Shown one piece after another: positions 1 to 8,766 of a stretch of 24,056 nt of DNA (position 1 is the stretch's first letter; the number at the start of each line of letters is the position of its first letter). The stretch comes from Sedimentisphaerales bacterium. GTDB taxonomy: Bacteria > Planctomycetota > Phycisphaerae > Sedimentisphaerales > SG8-4. The position numbers were made by a program, and so were the translations under genes. Location: assembly GCA_016932895.1 (NCBI GenBank), contig JAFGCA010000213.1:1-24056 (forward strand). Direction: 5' to 3'. Under the pieces are notes generated by a model that saw only the letters and a list, made by a program, of their open reading frames with translations, did not search any database and was not told the DNA's origin.

Positions 1-3000
1 ACCCCCGGCCGGACGCGGAGGGGCCCCGACTTGCGAACCATTTCGACCGCCACCGGCCCCGGTGCTCGTTGTCCCCGTGAAACGCGCCGGCGGAGGGCCC
101 GGAGAAAGCAGGGCCGGATCGTCACCGTCACCTTCGTAGGGTACGACGTCAGGGACATCCGTCGGCTCGGCTGTCTCGGGGGCCACGGAAACCGTCGGTG
201 GTTCGTAGGACGAATCGAACAAGAAATCGGGGTCCTCCAGAACATCGATCGGACCGAAGCCGTCGATGTCCAGGAAGTCGTCTCTGACGAAGTCCGGGCG
301 AAAACCGTCGTCGTGGGCCGTGGGCTGGTAGTTGCCTCGGACCGGACGCTTGGAGGAATTGCGTACGCCACGATTGTCGATGGCCTGCGCCTCGATCTGG
401 CCGGGACCGAAGCCGACCGGCACCTGCGCCTCGGCCTGGCCGTTGGCGATGGGGGCCTCAATCCACGGGCCGCCATCGACGCGCACCATGGCCTTGGCGA
501 CGTTGTCACCGACTTTCATGCGCACGGCCGTCCGGTCGCTGTCGATGCTTGCATCGGCCTGAGGTTCGAGGATCTCGATCTCGGGGAGCGGCATCTCGAC
601 CTGCAGCGGCAGTTCCCGTTCGACGCGATTGCCGGAGGTGTCAGTGGCGCGGACACGCACCTTGTGTTTGCCCGGCTGGAGCAACCCTTTGACCGTTCGC
701 CGGCCCTCCTGGCCGGGGACATCTTTCCAAAGTCCGTCGTCGATAGCCGCTTCGACGCGTGCGATGCCCGCATCGTCTTCGGCCGCGGTGCGGAATTCGA
801 AAACGCTGTCGTTCAAAACGGTTTCGGCATCGAGCCCCTCAAGCGCCAACGTGGGCTGCGCATCATCACCGGCAACCTTCACATTCGCCAGGGCCGTGTT
901 GTTGTCCGAACTCCAGTCACCCAGTTCGTTGTCGGGATCCACAACAATAGACAGCGTGTGGTCGCCCGCCCCGGCGGTCCAGGGGAAGCTGACCACTTTC
1001 TCTCCGACCAACGGTATATCGCCCACCCACTGGCGGGCCAGTTCGACGGGCTTACCGCCCGGGACACTGCGCATCAGCGCCACCGGGACGTCGCGCGCGC
1101 CCACGGCCCCCAGGTTTCGGATCGGCGCGCTGATGACAAGGGCATCGCCGATTTTGGGTTCCTCCGGCCCTTCGACGTGCAACGCGCCGGACGAAACGCT
1201 GAAGTCCGGCTTATCCAGGGCGATTTCCCCCCTGGAAAGGACTTCGGCGCGGGCCTCCTCGGCCGATGTACCGGCGGCCCAAACATTCGTACCGGTCATG
1301 CGCATCTTCAGATCGAAGGCCGAACCAACCACGTAGTGACCGCCACGGAGGTGTTCGGTGCGCAATTCAATCGCGTTCTCCCCGGGCGTGCCCTCCGGCG
1401 TGAAGTTCAAGGCGCCGGCCGGAAGCTTGAAGGAGTAGTTGCCCTCCGGGATCTGCTCTTTGAAACCGCCGACCGGCTGCCCATTGAGCACCATTTCCAG
1501 GTCGTGTTTCTCATACGTGCTTCGCGCCCATGGCAGAGAGAAGTCCATCTCCATCCAGGCTTCGACGAGATTCGTCTGCTCCCATCCGTCTTCCGTACGG
1601 AAGGCGGAATAATCGACCTGGCCGTCCCACCAAACATCGCCCTGGACGAAGTCAACTTGCCCGTCGCCGGTCGTGTCGTTGCCGATCCACAGGATACCCT
1701 CGAGTTCGTCCTTCTGGCTCCAGCGATCGGCTCGACCGTCGCCGTCGGTGTCTTCGGGATTCTCACGTCGCAACCAATCGACATAGGAGGGATCGAGGTA
1801 GTAGCCGCTCAACGCCCGGGCGGCCAAGAGCAACCCCTCCGGGTCCTGGGCCGTGTTGCCGTCGACGTGGCCGGGAATCAAGGACACCGAGTGCATGCTC
1901 TGGCCCTCTTCCAGCGCCACCGCCACGTCCTGCGAGGCGCTTTCACTCAGAGCGCCGGCCATCGCCTGTCCGCTCATCTCCGTAAAGCCTTCATGCAATC
2001 GGGGCCGCACAGTCACTTCCCGGGTGGCGCCGGCTTCAAAGCTACCGTGTTCGACCGCGGGCGAGACCAGGACGTCTTCGCTGCTGCCGCGCAGCCAGAA
2101 GTCCGTCAACGTGTCGCCCCGATTGACCAACCGGAATCGTTGGCCGAGACCGTTTTCCATGGGCCCCAAGTCCGTCCATTCGAATTCCACCTTGGGAAGA
2201 CGCACGAACAGTTCGACGATAGCCTCGTCGGAGTAGCCCTGCGCCGAGGCGATACGAACCGGGAAACGATGGTGCTCCGTGATCACGTCCTGGGCGCTGA
2301 TGCCCAGGCGGAATTCACGTTCCTCTCCGGGGCCGAGTTCGAACGGCGCCCCCTCGGAGCCGTCGCCGACGAACCCCACCAGGAGGAGTTCGCTTTCCGG
2401 TCTACCGCATTCGAGTTGAACAGTCTGAGGTTCCTCGGCGTGATTGCGCACTGAAATCGAGACACGCTGATCGTAGTCACGCGCGATCGTGTCGCCGTAG
2501 GTGCTTTGGCCGAACGCCAATCCTTTGACCAAAGTCACGGTTCGCTCCGGACCGGGCTCGGAACCGCCGACGGGACGCCATTGGTAGGTTTGGCCTGCTT
2601 CAAGATCGTTCAGCCGCACTCGCCGTCGACGTGCGTTGGGCCCCTCTACGGTCGTCCATGTCTCCTGGCCTTGAAGGCGGTATTCCACTCCGGCTTTGCC
2701 GAAATCGGAACCGATCCAACTCACAGTCAGGTCGTTGCCGGTCAGGTTCGCGCCATCAGCCGGCATCAAGTTGAAATACTCGGCGATCTCGACGTTGCGC
2801 TTGATCTCGCTGGCGTGCCCCAGGGCGTCGACGGCACGGAACGACAGCTCGTGCTCCCCGGCGGCGAGCGTGTGCCACGGAACATCGAGCTCATAAGGTG
2901 ACGTGTACGCCACCGACGTAGGAATGCCGTCGACCGCCAGATCGATGCGTTTCACTCGGGCGCCGGTGTAGCTGATCGCACGCGCCAGACAGGGTCCGTC

Positions 3001-6000
3001 ACGCTCGACGGTCTGGCCTTGAAGCGGGTATTGTACCAACACGTGAACCCCGACACGCTCGCGCGGACCGATAGCGTCGACCCAGAGGTCGGAAACCGTA
3101 CTCTGTCCTTTGTCTCCGGCCATCATCACCTTGGCCGCATAGGTGCCTTGGGTAGGATATCGCACTGAAGCGCTGCCCTCGGCGGGTATCTCGACGTCGA
3201 TGTGGCCATCACCGTCGGCATCCACGGATACGGCGCCGGCCGAAGCCGCCCGCTTCCACGGCTGACGCGAAAAGGTCACCAGTGTCGGGTCGGTGACATC
3301 GAAACTCGCCGCGATCTTCTCGGCCACTAGCGGCCGGTCCACTTGATCCACGAGGATATAGGATGAAGAATTCGTTCGTCCGTTGTCTCCCCACTCGTTT
3401 ATCTCGAGGCGATAACGGGTCGGTCCCTGCGCCTCGTGCACCCAATGCCCGGCGCTATTGGCGTATCGGTTGAAGGCCGTCAGCTTCTTTCCCGTGCGGT
3501 CGTCGAAAACGGTGAGCGTCACCTCGCCGGGCGAAATGATGCGAAAATGTACGGGCCCGGCCGAGGGGACATCACAGAGGAAGCGGTCACGGTCTTTCAC
3601 GTGATCGATAGTGAAGGAATGCGCCTGGCCCAGCGTCAGACGTCGCGGCGGGTCCTGGGCCAGCGGTTTTCGCTCGGCCGGTTCGGCGCGATACAACTTC
3701 GTCTGGAGTTCATAAGTCCCGACGTGCTGCCCATTATCGCCCCAGTCCTGGACTTTGACAAAAACCGGTCCGGCTTGCACGTCGGCCCCTACGCGGAGCA
3801 GCGACCTGGCGTACACATTGGCCGTGGCCAGCGACTGCTGGGCTTGATCCATAATGGTGACCGTCAGCTCGCTCGGACCGCAACCAGCGATCTCCAAGTA
3901 GCCCGGATGGCTCAAGTCCAGACGATAATAGTCATGGTCGCCATACGGCGTGACGCTGCCGCGCAAGACCTCGCCGGGCTCGATGGGCGTGGCCAATGCT
4001 GCAGAATCGTTGCGACCCAGACGCTCCAACTCATCGCACGGCTCCCACCACGCCCGTAAGGTATAAGACCAAGGTGACCAGCCGTTGTTGCCCCAGTCCC
4101 GCACTTCCACCCAGGCAATGCAGGCCCCCGGCGCACTCCACTGGAGATTTAGTCCACTGCGGGCATACACCCGCGCATCGGCCAGCGAACGACCGTACTC
4201 ATCCAAGACCCTTACCTCCAGATCCGTTGAAGCCCGCGCATACAGTCGCAACAAGCCGGAGCTGTCCAGCGGAACGGCCCACAAGTCCGCGTCTTTCAGC
4301 GGATTGATCGTCGCTCCGACCAAACTGCCCGGCTCCAATGTACGTGACGCCGTCAGGCGATTGCCACGATCGGGGTCCTGGACGCCGTCATCCGGTGCGA
4401 AGTCAAAACGCAACTCGTACGGTTCACTCGATTCGGCGTTGTTACCCCATTCCGTCAATTCGGCCGTGTAGCGTCCGGAATGCAGGGGCACCTGCAACTC
4501 CAAGTTCTGTCTCGCATAAACTCGGCTGCTCCCCAGCACCTTCCCCGCATCATCCCGTACGAACAGTTCACGATCCAATCCGTGCCCCGGCACAAAGAAA
4601 CGCGCCGTGCCGGGCCGTTCGATTTCGATGCGATAGAAATCGCTCGTACCCCTCGGCAGGATCGTGCCGCGTGCGCGCTGACCGGGCCGCAGCAAGCGAG
4701 CGCCGACCTCGCGATCGTTCGGCTCCAGCGGATCGACGGCCACATCGGCTGTAATCCGAAGAATCACATCCTTTTCAGAGAAAGCGTTGTTGCCCCACTC
4801 CGTGACTTTGATGTAGTAGGTCCCGGCCAATACACCACGAACGATCCGGGCCGTCTGATTTCGATAGCAGTTGCTGGCCGCCACCGACGTGCCCGTGCCA
4901 TCCAGGAGCTCCAACGTCGTATCGATGGGGCTCTTGGGCCCCACCTCCAGATGCAGCATTGTCGGTTCATCGAGCCGCAGTAAGAAAACGTCCTGATCGC
5001 CCTTCTGGGCGATGCGCAGACGCACGGGAGCGCCGCTACGAATGGCTTGGGCGTTGGCCAGGTCGTTGTTGGGCTCGGCCTCGGGCTGTTCGATGGTCGG
5101 ATTCACACGCACAACACGATTGGCCCGGCCCCGCAGAGAGACCAGAATACTGGTGGGTTCGTACCCTTGAGCTTCGATATGAGCGGTGGCGCGATCGCGA
5201 CAAACGACCAAGTGCCCGGTTTCGTCGGCCCAATTGAGCTGGCCCAGGGCCAGATCGTTGAATTGCACACCGCCGTCATTGCCCGACGTAGCCCGGGCGA
5301 TTTCACCGAGCGGGGCCGCCTCGGCCAACTGCACCTCGGCCCCGACGATCGGGGTGCCACTGACCGAGTCCACCAGGGTCAAAGATAGTGCCCCCGGCTC
5401 CGTCGTGCGCAGGATCGAAAGTGTCAACGTCTCCTCGGCCGGCGGGATCGACACCGTCGATATCGCTTCCTTGCAGCCGGGCATCTGCACACGCGCGCGG
5501 TAGGTCCCCCCTGGCATATTAAGGACGCGAAACTGGCCATTCCAGTCGGCGGCCAGACTGAAGAGACCTCGGGAAGAAGCACGCACCTCAATCGGCTCAA
5601 AGGTCACGTGTGCCCCAGGCGCTGGCTGTGAGACGTCGCCAAGCACAACCGTCCCCTGCACATCGTACACGGGCGCCGGCATCAGTGTCACTCTGAGAAC
5701 CTCACGCGAACCGAGGGGAAGCTGAATAGGCTGATCGTAACGCTCAAAGTCACAATGCTCAACAGACAGCTCGTATTGCCCGGGAGGCACGCCATCGAAT
5801 ACAACCTTGCCTTCATGAGCACTGGCGGCAAACCGCCCTCCCAAATGAACCAAGGCGCCGACAACGGGTTTGCCGTCAGTCTGAAGTTGAATCTCAAAGG
5901 GCCCCGGTGAAAGGGACGGCGCCTGAGAAGCGGCTTCAAGTGGATTGACCAATATCGCAGACAACTGTACATATAAGAAAAGGGAGAGCAGTACGCTGAA

Positions 6001-6045
6001 GCCGCACCCGGATCGCCTAGACGAAGATCGTAATCTCTTGACCAT
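1..6045 (-). CDS. Giant secreted multidomain protein with five PPC-like repeats, Ig-like and CARDB domains (partial, runs off left edge)
   Basis: Reading the minus strand from the ATG at 6045-6043 gives one open frame with no stop to base 1: at least 2015 codons, C-terminus missing. Residues 1-38 look like a signal peptide (basic start MVKRLRSSSRR, then hydrophobic VLLSLFLYVQLSAIL). Residues about 50-305 hold three carboxypeptidase-regulatory-like/Cna-B-like beta-sandwiches (for example VPPGQYELSV). Residues about 320-905 are five tandem units of about 117 residues, each ending near W-G-[N/D]-N at 417, 533, 651, 768 and 885, often with a VYAR motif; they resemble pre-peptidase C-terminal (PPC) domains. 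Ig-like modules follow, with Asp-rich loops DADGDGHID (about 940) and DTDGDGRAD (about 1432), then a CARDB-like domain (about 1617-1720). The tail after about 1930 is acidic and Pro-rich. It is probably an exported, calcium-stabilised surface or adhesion protein; no catalytic domain is visible. A weak GAGG lies 10 nt before the ATG. Confidence 0.85.
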   Translation of the reverse strand, partial: MVKRLRSSSRRSGCGFSVLLSLFLYVQLSAILVNPLEAASQAPSLSPGPFEIQLQTDGKPVVGALVHLGGRFAASAHEGKVVFDGVPPGQYELSVEHCDFERYDQPIQLPLGSREVLRVTLMPAPVYDVQGTVVLGDVSQPAPGAHVTFEPIEVRASSRGLFSLAADWNGQFRVLNMPGGTYRARVQMPGCKEAISTVSIPPAEETLTLSILRTTEPGALSLTLVDSVSGTPIVGAEVQLAEAAPLGEIARATSGNDGGVQFNDLALGQLNWADETGHLVVCRDRATAHIEAQGYEPTSILVSLRGRANRVVRVNPTIEQPEAEPNNDLANAQAIRSGAPVRLRIAQKGDQDVFLLRLDEPTMLHLEVGPKSPIDTTLELLDGTGTSVAASNCYRNQTARIVRGVLAGTYYIKVTEWGNNAFSEKDVILRITADVAVDPLEPNDREVGARLLRPGQRARGTILPRGTSDFYRIEIERPGTARFFVPGHGLDRELFVRDDAGKVLGSSRVYARQNLELQVPLHSGRYTAELTEWGNNAESSEPYELRFDFAPDDGVQDPDRGNRLTASRTLEPGSLVGATINPLKDADLWAVPLDSSGLLRLYARASTDLEVRVLDEYGRSLADARVYARSGLNLQWSAPGACIAWVEVRDWGNNGWSPWSYTLRAWWEPCDELERLGRNDSAALATPIEPGEVLRGSVTPYGDHDYYRLDLSHPGYLEIAGCGPSELTVTIMDQAQQSLATANVYARSLLRVGADVQAGPVFVKVQDWGDNGQHVGTYELQTKLYRAEPAERKPLAQDPPRRLTLGQAHSFTIDHVKDRDRFLCDVPSAGPVHFRIISPGEVTLTVFDDRTGKKLTAFNRYANSAGHWVHEAQGPTRYRLEINEWGDNGRTNSSSYILVDQVDRPLVAEKIAASFDVTDPTLVTFSRQPWKRAASAGAVSVDADGDGHIDVEIPAEGSASVRYPTQGTYAAKVMMAGDKGQSTVSDLWVDAIGPRERVGVHVLVQYPLQGQTVERDGPCLARAISYTGARVKRIDLAVDGIPTSVAYTSPYELDVPWHTLAAGEHELSFRAVDALGHASEIKRNVEIAEYFNLMPADGANLTGNDLTVSWIGSDFGKAGVEYRLQGQETWTTVEGPNARRRRVRLNDLEAGQTYQWRPVGGSEPGPERTVTLVKGLAFGQSTYGDTIARDYDQRVSISVRNHAEEPQTVQLECGRPESELLLVGFVGDGSEGAPFELGPGEEREFRLGISAQDVITEHHRFPVRIASAQGYSDEAIVELFVRLPKVEFEWTDLGPMENGLGQRFRLVNRGDTLTDFWLRGSSEDVLVSPAVEHGSFEAGATREVTVRPRLHEGFTEMSGQAMAGALSESASQDVAVALEEGQSMHSVSLIPGHVDGNTAQDPEGLLLAARALSGYYLDPSYVDWLRRENPEDTDGDGRADRWSQKDELEGILWIGNDTTGDGQVDFVQGDVWWDGQVDYSAFRTEDGWEQTNLVEAWMEMDFSLPWARSTYEKHDLEMVLNGQPVGGFKEQIPEGNYSFKLPAGALNFTPEGTPGENAIELRTEHLRGGHYVVGSAFDLKMRMTGTNVWAAGTSAEEARAEVLSRGEIALDKPDFSVSSGALHVEGPEEPKIGDALVISAPIRNLGAVGARDVPVALMRSVPGGKPVELARQWVGDIPLVGEKVVSFPWTAGAGDHTLSIVVDPDNELGDWSSDNNTALANVKVAGDDAQPTLALEGLDAETVLNDSVFEFRTAAEDDAGIARVEAAIDDGLWKDVPGQEGRRTVKGLLQPGKHKVRVRATDTSGNRVERELPLQVEMPLPEIEILEPQADASIDSDRTAVRMKVGDNVAKAMVRVDGGPWIEAPIANGQAEAQVPVGFGPGQIEAQAIDNRGVRNSSKRPVRGNYQPTAHDDGFRPDFVRDDFLDIDGFGPIDVLEDPDFLFDSSYEPPTVSVAPETAEPTDVPDVVPYEGDGDDPALLSPGPPPARFTGTTSTGAGGGRNGSQVGAPPRPAGG

Positions 6046-6106
6046 AACTCTTGTACCTCGTAGCAGTAGACAAATCAACTGACAACAACGGCCCAATGTG
6101 TCACCC

Positions 6107-6112
6107 ATTATA
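6107..6112 (-). promoter_or_regulatory. Candidate -10 box (TATAAT) for the giant minus-strand gene
   Basis: On the minus strand a perfect TATAAT lies 61 bases upstream of the ATG at 6045, which would leave a leader of about 55 nt. The hexamer 17 bp further upstream (GTGGCG) does not resemble TTGACA, so the call rests on the -10 match and its position only. Confidence 0.4.
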
Positions 6113-6480
6113 CTCTGAGTTTAATCCTCCGCCACCTGGGAAACTGCCCAGAAAGGCAACAAGTCATTCGTGGAAACAGCGGCAGCACGTCATCCGATCG
6201 GCAGAAACCGATCGACGCTAGCGAATCGTCCAATTCGCGTCCGGAGTGCCGAGATGTCGAAACGACCGGCTCGGCCTCTGCGGCGCGACTGACAACGCCT
6301 TTGAACGAAATTCTTTGGGCCCGAACGGAATCTCTTTGTGGGATTGAGGAACCTCATCCCAAGCCTCCTCCTCAGCAACTATACCCAAACGGTGAAAGTT
6401 CAACAAGTTCTCTGCCCGGGTTCGTAAGTGCTTCTACCGAAAGGTTTGACAGGCGTGAAATCAGCGTTTTTCGAGGAATA

Positions 6481-6532
6481 CAAGTGGTTAACAAGTGGAA
6501 CTGCGAGTGAATAACAAGTGGCTACCAAGTGA
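6481..6532. repeat. Cluster of four CAAGTG boxes
   Basis: CAAGTGG occurs at 6481-6487, 6492-6498 and 6515-6521, with a variant CAAGTGA at 6526-6532. Two copies share a longer AACAAGTGG core. Immediately downstream GACCCACTC occurs twice (6538-6558 area), partly complementary to the boxes. The cluster could be an operator array or a short degenerate tandem repeat; nothing in the sequence tells which. Confidence 0.4.
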
Positions 6533-7009
6533 CGACTGACCCACTCTTGACCCACTCGTCCGCTCTCGTAGACCTTTGAGAGACACTGTCCTTCGATCCT
6601 GTTTGGCTGCGGCTACGGCTTCGGCAGCGCCTTCGCCTATGACAAACAGGTGGCGGCTTTCACCGCCGAGATCATGCATCCCAGTGAGGCGATGCCTTCG
6701 GCCAGGCTCACCGCCCTGCCGCCCGCATCAACATCCGCTCCGATCTCATAGCTGGTCCTCCAGGGGCGGTATCGACGAAATGCACTTCATATGTGGGGCC
6801 AGTTCGGGCACGGCCTGGCACAACTGTTCAGGGTGGACATGCTGTTGATTCCGTGGTAGTCTTTTGCGTGTTAAAGTGGGCAAACGAAGTTGAGGTTGTT
6901 GCCCTGCATCTGGAACTGGATGATCGGCATCGACGGGTTCGATGGCGCATACGCATATGAGTTGCGCGAGTTGAGGGAGGGAGGCGCAAGTTCGCAAAAA
7001 AGATTTGTT

Positions 7010-7270
7010 ATGAGGAGTATCTGTTTGGTGATGACATGTGCCGGCGTGTTGGGCTGGGGTGGTAGTGTGCGGGCCGATCTGGTGGACCACTGGCCCCTGC
7101 AGGGTGACGCCGTGAACGCGAGCGGCAGGGAGGGACAATTGGACGATCGTCGGCAGCGTAATACCGGCCACAGACCGGTTCTGGAAACGCGGCGCGGGAC
7201 AATATGTGCAGGCGTTGACGGTTCCGGAGGTTCGGATCCTGCTGGATGGACTGCTGCGTCAGGCGTGTGA
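7010..7270 (+). pseudogene. Truncated 5' end of a LamG-type secreted protein gene
   Basis: The frame from ATG 7010 starts with a clean signal peptide (MRSICLVMTCAGVLGWGGSV, then RADLV) followed by DHWPLQGDAVNASG. This is the usual opening of LamG/concanavalin-like domains in PVC-group secreted proteins (family form: W-x-L-D/Q-G-D-A-x-D/N-x-S-G). After that the frame loses any LamG resemblance and stops at 7268-7270, about 86 codons in, whereas a LamG domain alone needs about 150-200 residues. I read it as the decayed start of a longer gene, broken by deletion or insertion near 7135. There is no good ribosome site directly in front. Confidence 0.5.
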
Positions 7271-7322
7271 CCGCGCTTACCCCGATTGGGTGAGCCACAA
7301 TGTCCAGCGAAAAAGCCGGTGA
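7137..7322 (+). pseudogene. Possible C-terminal scrap of a transposase or other gene fused to the LamG remnant
   Basis: In a second frame, overlapping the LamG remnant, an open stretch ends at TGA 7320-7322 and reads ...QALTVPEVRILLDGLL..., ending HNVQRKSR. The L-T-V-P-E-V-R-x-L-L pattern reminds me of the C-terminal region of some transposases, but the rest does not match well and no inverted repeats are evident. It may equally be an unrelated gene end. Low confidence. Confidence 0.2.
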
Positions 7323-7392
7323 AACGAACTGGCTCAGTTTTACCATTCAAGCAGCATAACCAATAGGCTCCGTTACCAGTTAACGAACGAAA

Positions 7393-8727
7393 ATGAAATG
7401 GCACAGTACAACCAGGCTCCCGAACGTGATTCATCCGAGCCCGGCGTTTGTCTCGCGTCGGCAATTCCTCGTTGCCACCGGGTCGTCTGTCGCTGCGCTG
7501 GTCGCTTTCAACGGCTGTCGCAGCAGTCTTTCACCACGTGCCGGTGACGCGCGTCCGGGCCGGCTGTTCTTCACCTCGCAAGGCCGCACGGGCGTCATCA
7601 ATGCCGACGGCACCGGGTTGCGTTATTTCGATTTCAAGGTGCCGCAACAAGTGACGTGGCAACCGGGGCCGTTCCTTTCCGACGGGCGGCGCGCCCTTTT
7701 CCTGAGCATGGAGGAACGCCGCGATGGCCCCGGGCGTCCCTTCGACAAATTCTACCACCAGACGCCGACCCGTCTTTGGATCTACGATCTCGACCGCGAC
7801 ACGTTGACGGAGATTGCGACGAAGGATCGCGTCGCGGTTTTCTACAAGCCCGCGCTGCTTGTTTCCGATGAGCGAATCCTGGTGCAGGTGGTGCGCGATG
7901 AAGGAGGGCAGATCTTCAGCATGAACCTGGATGGCACCGATGCGCGCGAATTCACCCGGCTCGGCGAGGGCTTGCCATATGGCCTCAGCTTGAGTCCGGA
8001 TGGACGTCGGGTGGCGTATCATCTCGCGAGTCCAGAAGGCTACCAGATTTGGACGAGCAGTGTCGATGGGACGGAGCGTGTTCTCGTCGCTGCGCATCGC
8101 GATCAACTCTACTTCGGTCCGAGTTGGTCGCCGGACGGTCAGTGGCTGTTGTTTCAGGGATGCCAGTTCCAGTCCGATCCAGGGCACGATTGGAGCGACG
8201 TCTGCATCGCACGCCGGGATGGAAGCGACTTTCGTGTGCTGACGAACGGGCAGGCGATGTGGTTCGCGGCGACGTATGGCAATTCACAAAAGCGAGGCGG
8301 TGGCTCGAACCTCCCGGCGTGGACGCCTGATGGCCGGATCCTCTTCCCGCGACGTTCTCCCGGCGCCAAAGTGCCGTGGGAGTTTCAGGCGAATCGGCCG
8401 GACACGGATCACTTCAATCGCGATTTCAAACCAGACCAGGCGCGTGGCGGGGTGCAGATTTGCCGGCTGGACCCGGGCACGGGACGGACGACGCCATTGA
8501 CGCCGGAAGCGCCGAACGTGTGGGACTTCCGCGCGAGCGCTTCGGACGATGGAACGTCGATTGTGTTCTGTCGCGCGGAAACTGGCGGAGTGCCCGGGCT
8601 CTGGATGATGGACGCCGATGGACGGCACGCGCGCTTGCTCACGCGTGGCATCGATGACAAGGGTGCGGACCATCCGCGTTGGTTGCCGATCCAAAGCGAT
8701 CACGGTATGCAGGTCAGTCAGCCGTGA
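7393..8727 (+). CDS. Tat-exported TolB-like (PD40) beta-propeller protein
   Basis: 444 residues. The N-terminus carries a twin-arginine motif SRRQFL (residues 21-26), a hydrophobic stretch VATGSSVAALVAF, and a Cys at 42 (FNGC) that could be a lipidation site, although the lipobox is imperfect. The body is a PD40/TolB-type propeller with repeated S/T-P-D-G blades: LSPDGRRVAY (about 201), WSPDGQWLLF (about 245), WTPDGRILF (about 310), and SDDGTSIVF plus MDADGRHARLL towards the end. It resembles oligogalacturonate lyase (PL22)-like and TolB-like periplasmic propellers found in polysaccharide loci, but I do not see the His/Gln metal cluster of PL22, so no lyase activity is claimed. It heads a run of co-directional genes, 15-39 bp before the next start. 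No clear Shine-Dalgarno precedes ATG 7393; the start is chosen because it includes the whole Tat signal. Confidence 0.75.
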   Translation: MKWHSTTRLPNVIHPSPAFVSRRQFLVATGSSVAALVAFNGCRSSLSPRAGDARPGRLFFTSQGRTGVINADGTGLRYFDFKVPQQVTWQPGPFLSDGRRALFLSMEERRDGPGRPFDKFYHQTPTRLWIYDLDRDTLTEIATKDRVAVFYKPALLVSDERILVQVVRDEGGQIFSMNLDGTDAREFTRLGEGLPYGLSLSPDGRRVAYHLASPEGYQIWTSSVDGTERVLVAAHRDQLYFGPSWSPDGQWLLFQGCQFQSDPGHDWSDVCIARRDGSDFRVLTNGQAMWFAATYGNSQKRGGGSNLPAWTPDGRILFPRRSPGAKVPWEFQANRPDTDHFNRDFKPDQARGGVQICRLDPGTGRTTPLTPEAPNVWDFRASASDDGTSIVFCRAETGGVPGLWMMDADGRHARLLTRGIDDKGADHPRWLPIQSDHGMQVSQP

Positions 8728-8766
8728 CACATCAAAACAGGGATGAACGCTGCTGAGTATGACGAA

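Larger units (their letters stand above)
6046..7009. other. Largely non-coding divergent intergenic region
   Basis: Between the giant minus-strand gene and the LamG remnant I see no convincing gene. Short open frames here (around 6576-6848 plus, 6746-7171 minus) have no recognisable motifs, signal peptides or ribosome sites. The stretch holds the minus-strand -10 box at 6107-6112 and the CAAGTGG box cluster at 6481-6532. The segment 6590-6760 has coding-like composition but is broken by stops in all frames I followed; it may be gene debris. Confidence 0.5.

Noticed and set aside
31..2454. Long plus-strand open frame of about 807 codons
   Set aside because: It lies antisense to the giant minus-strand gene, whose translation shows clear domain repeats and a signal peptide. 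The plus frame gives Arg/His/Gly-rich protein without motifs: a shadow produced by GC-rich third positions.
6590..6760. Possible gene fragment with coding-like composition
   Set aside because: No frame could be followed beyond about 50 residues and no family resemblance was found on either strand.
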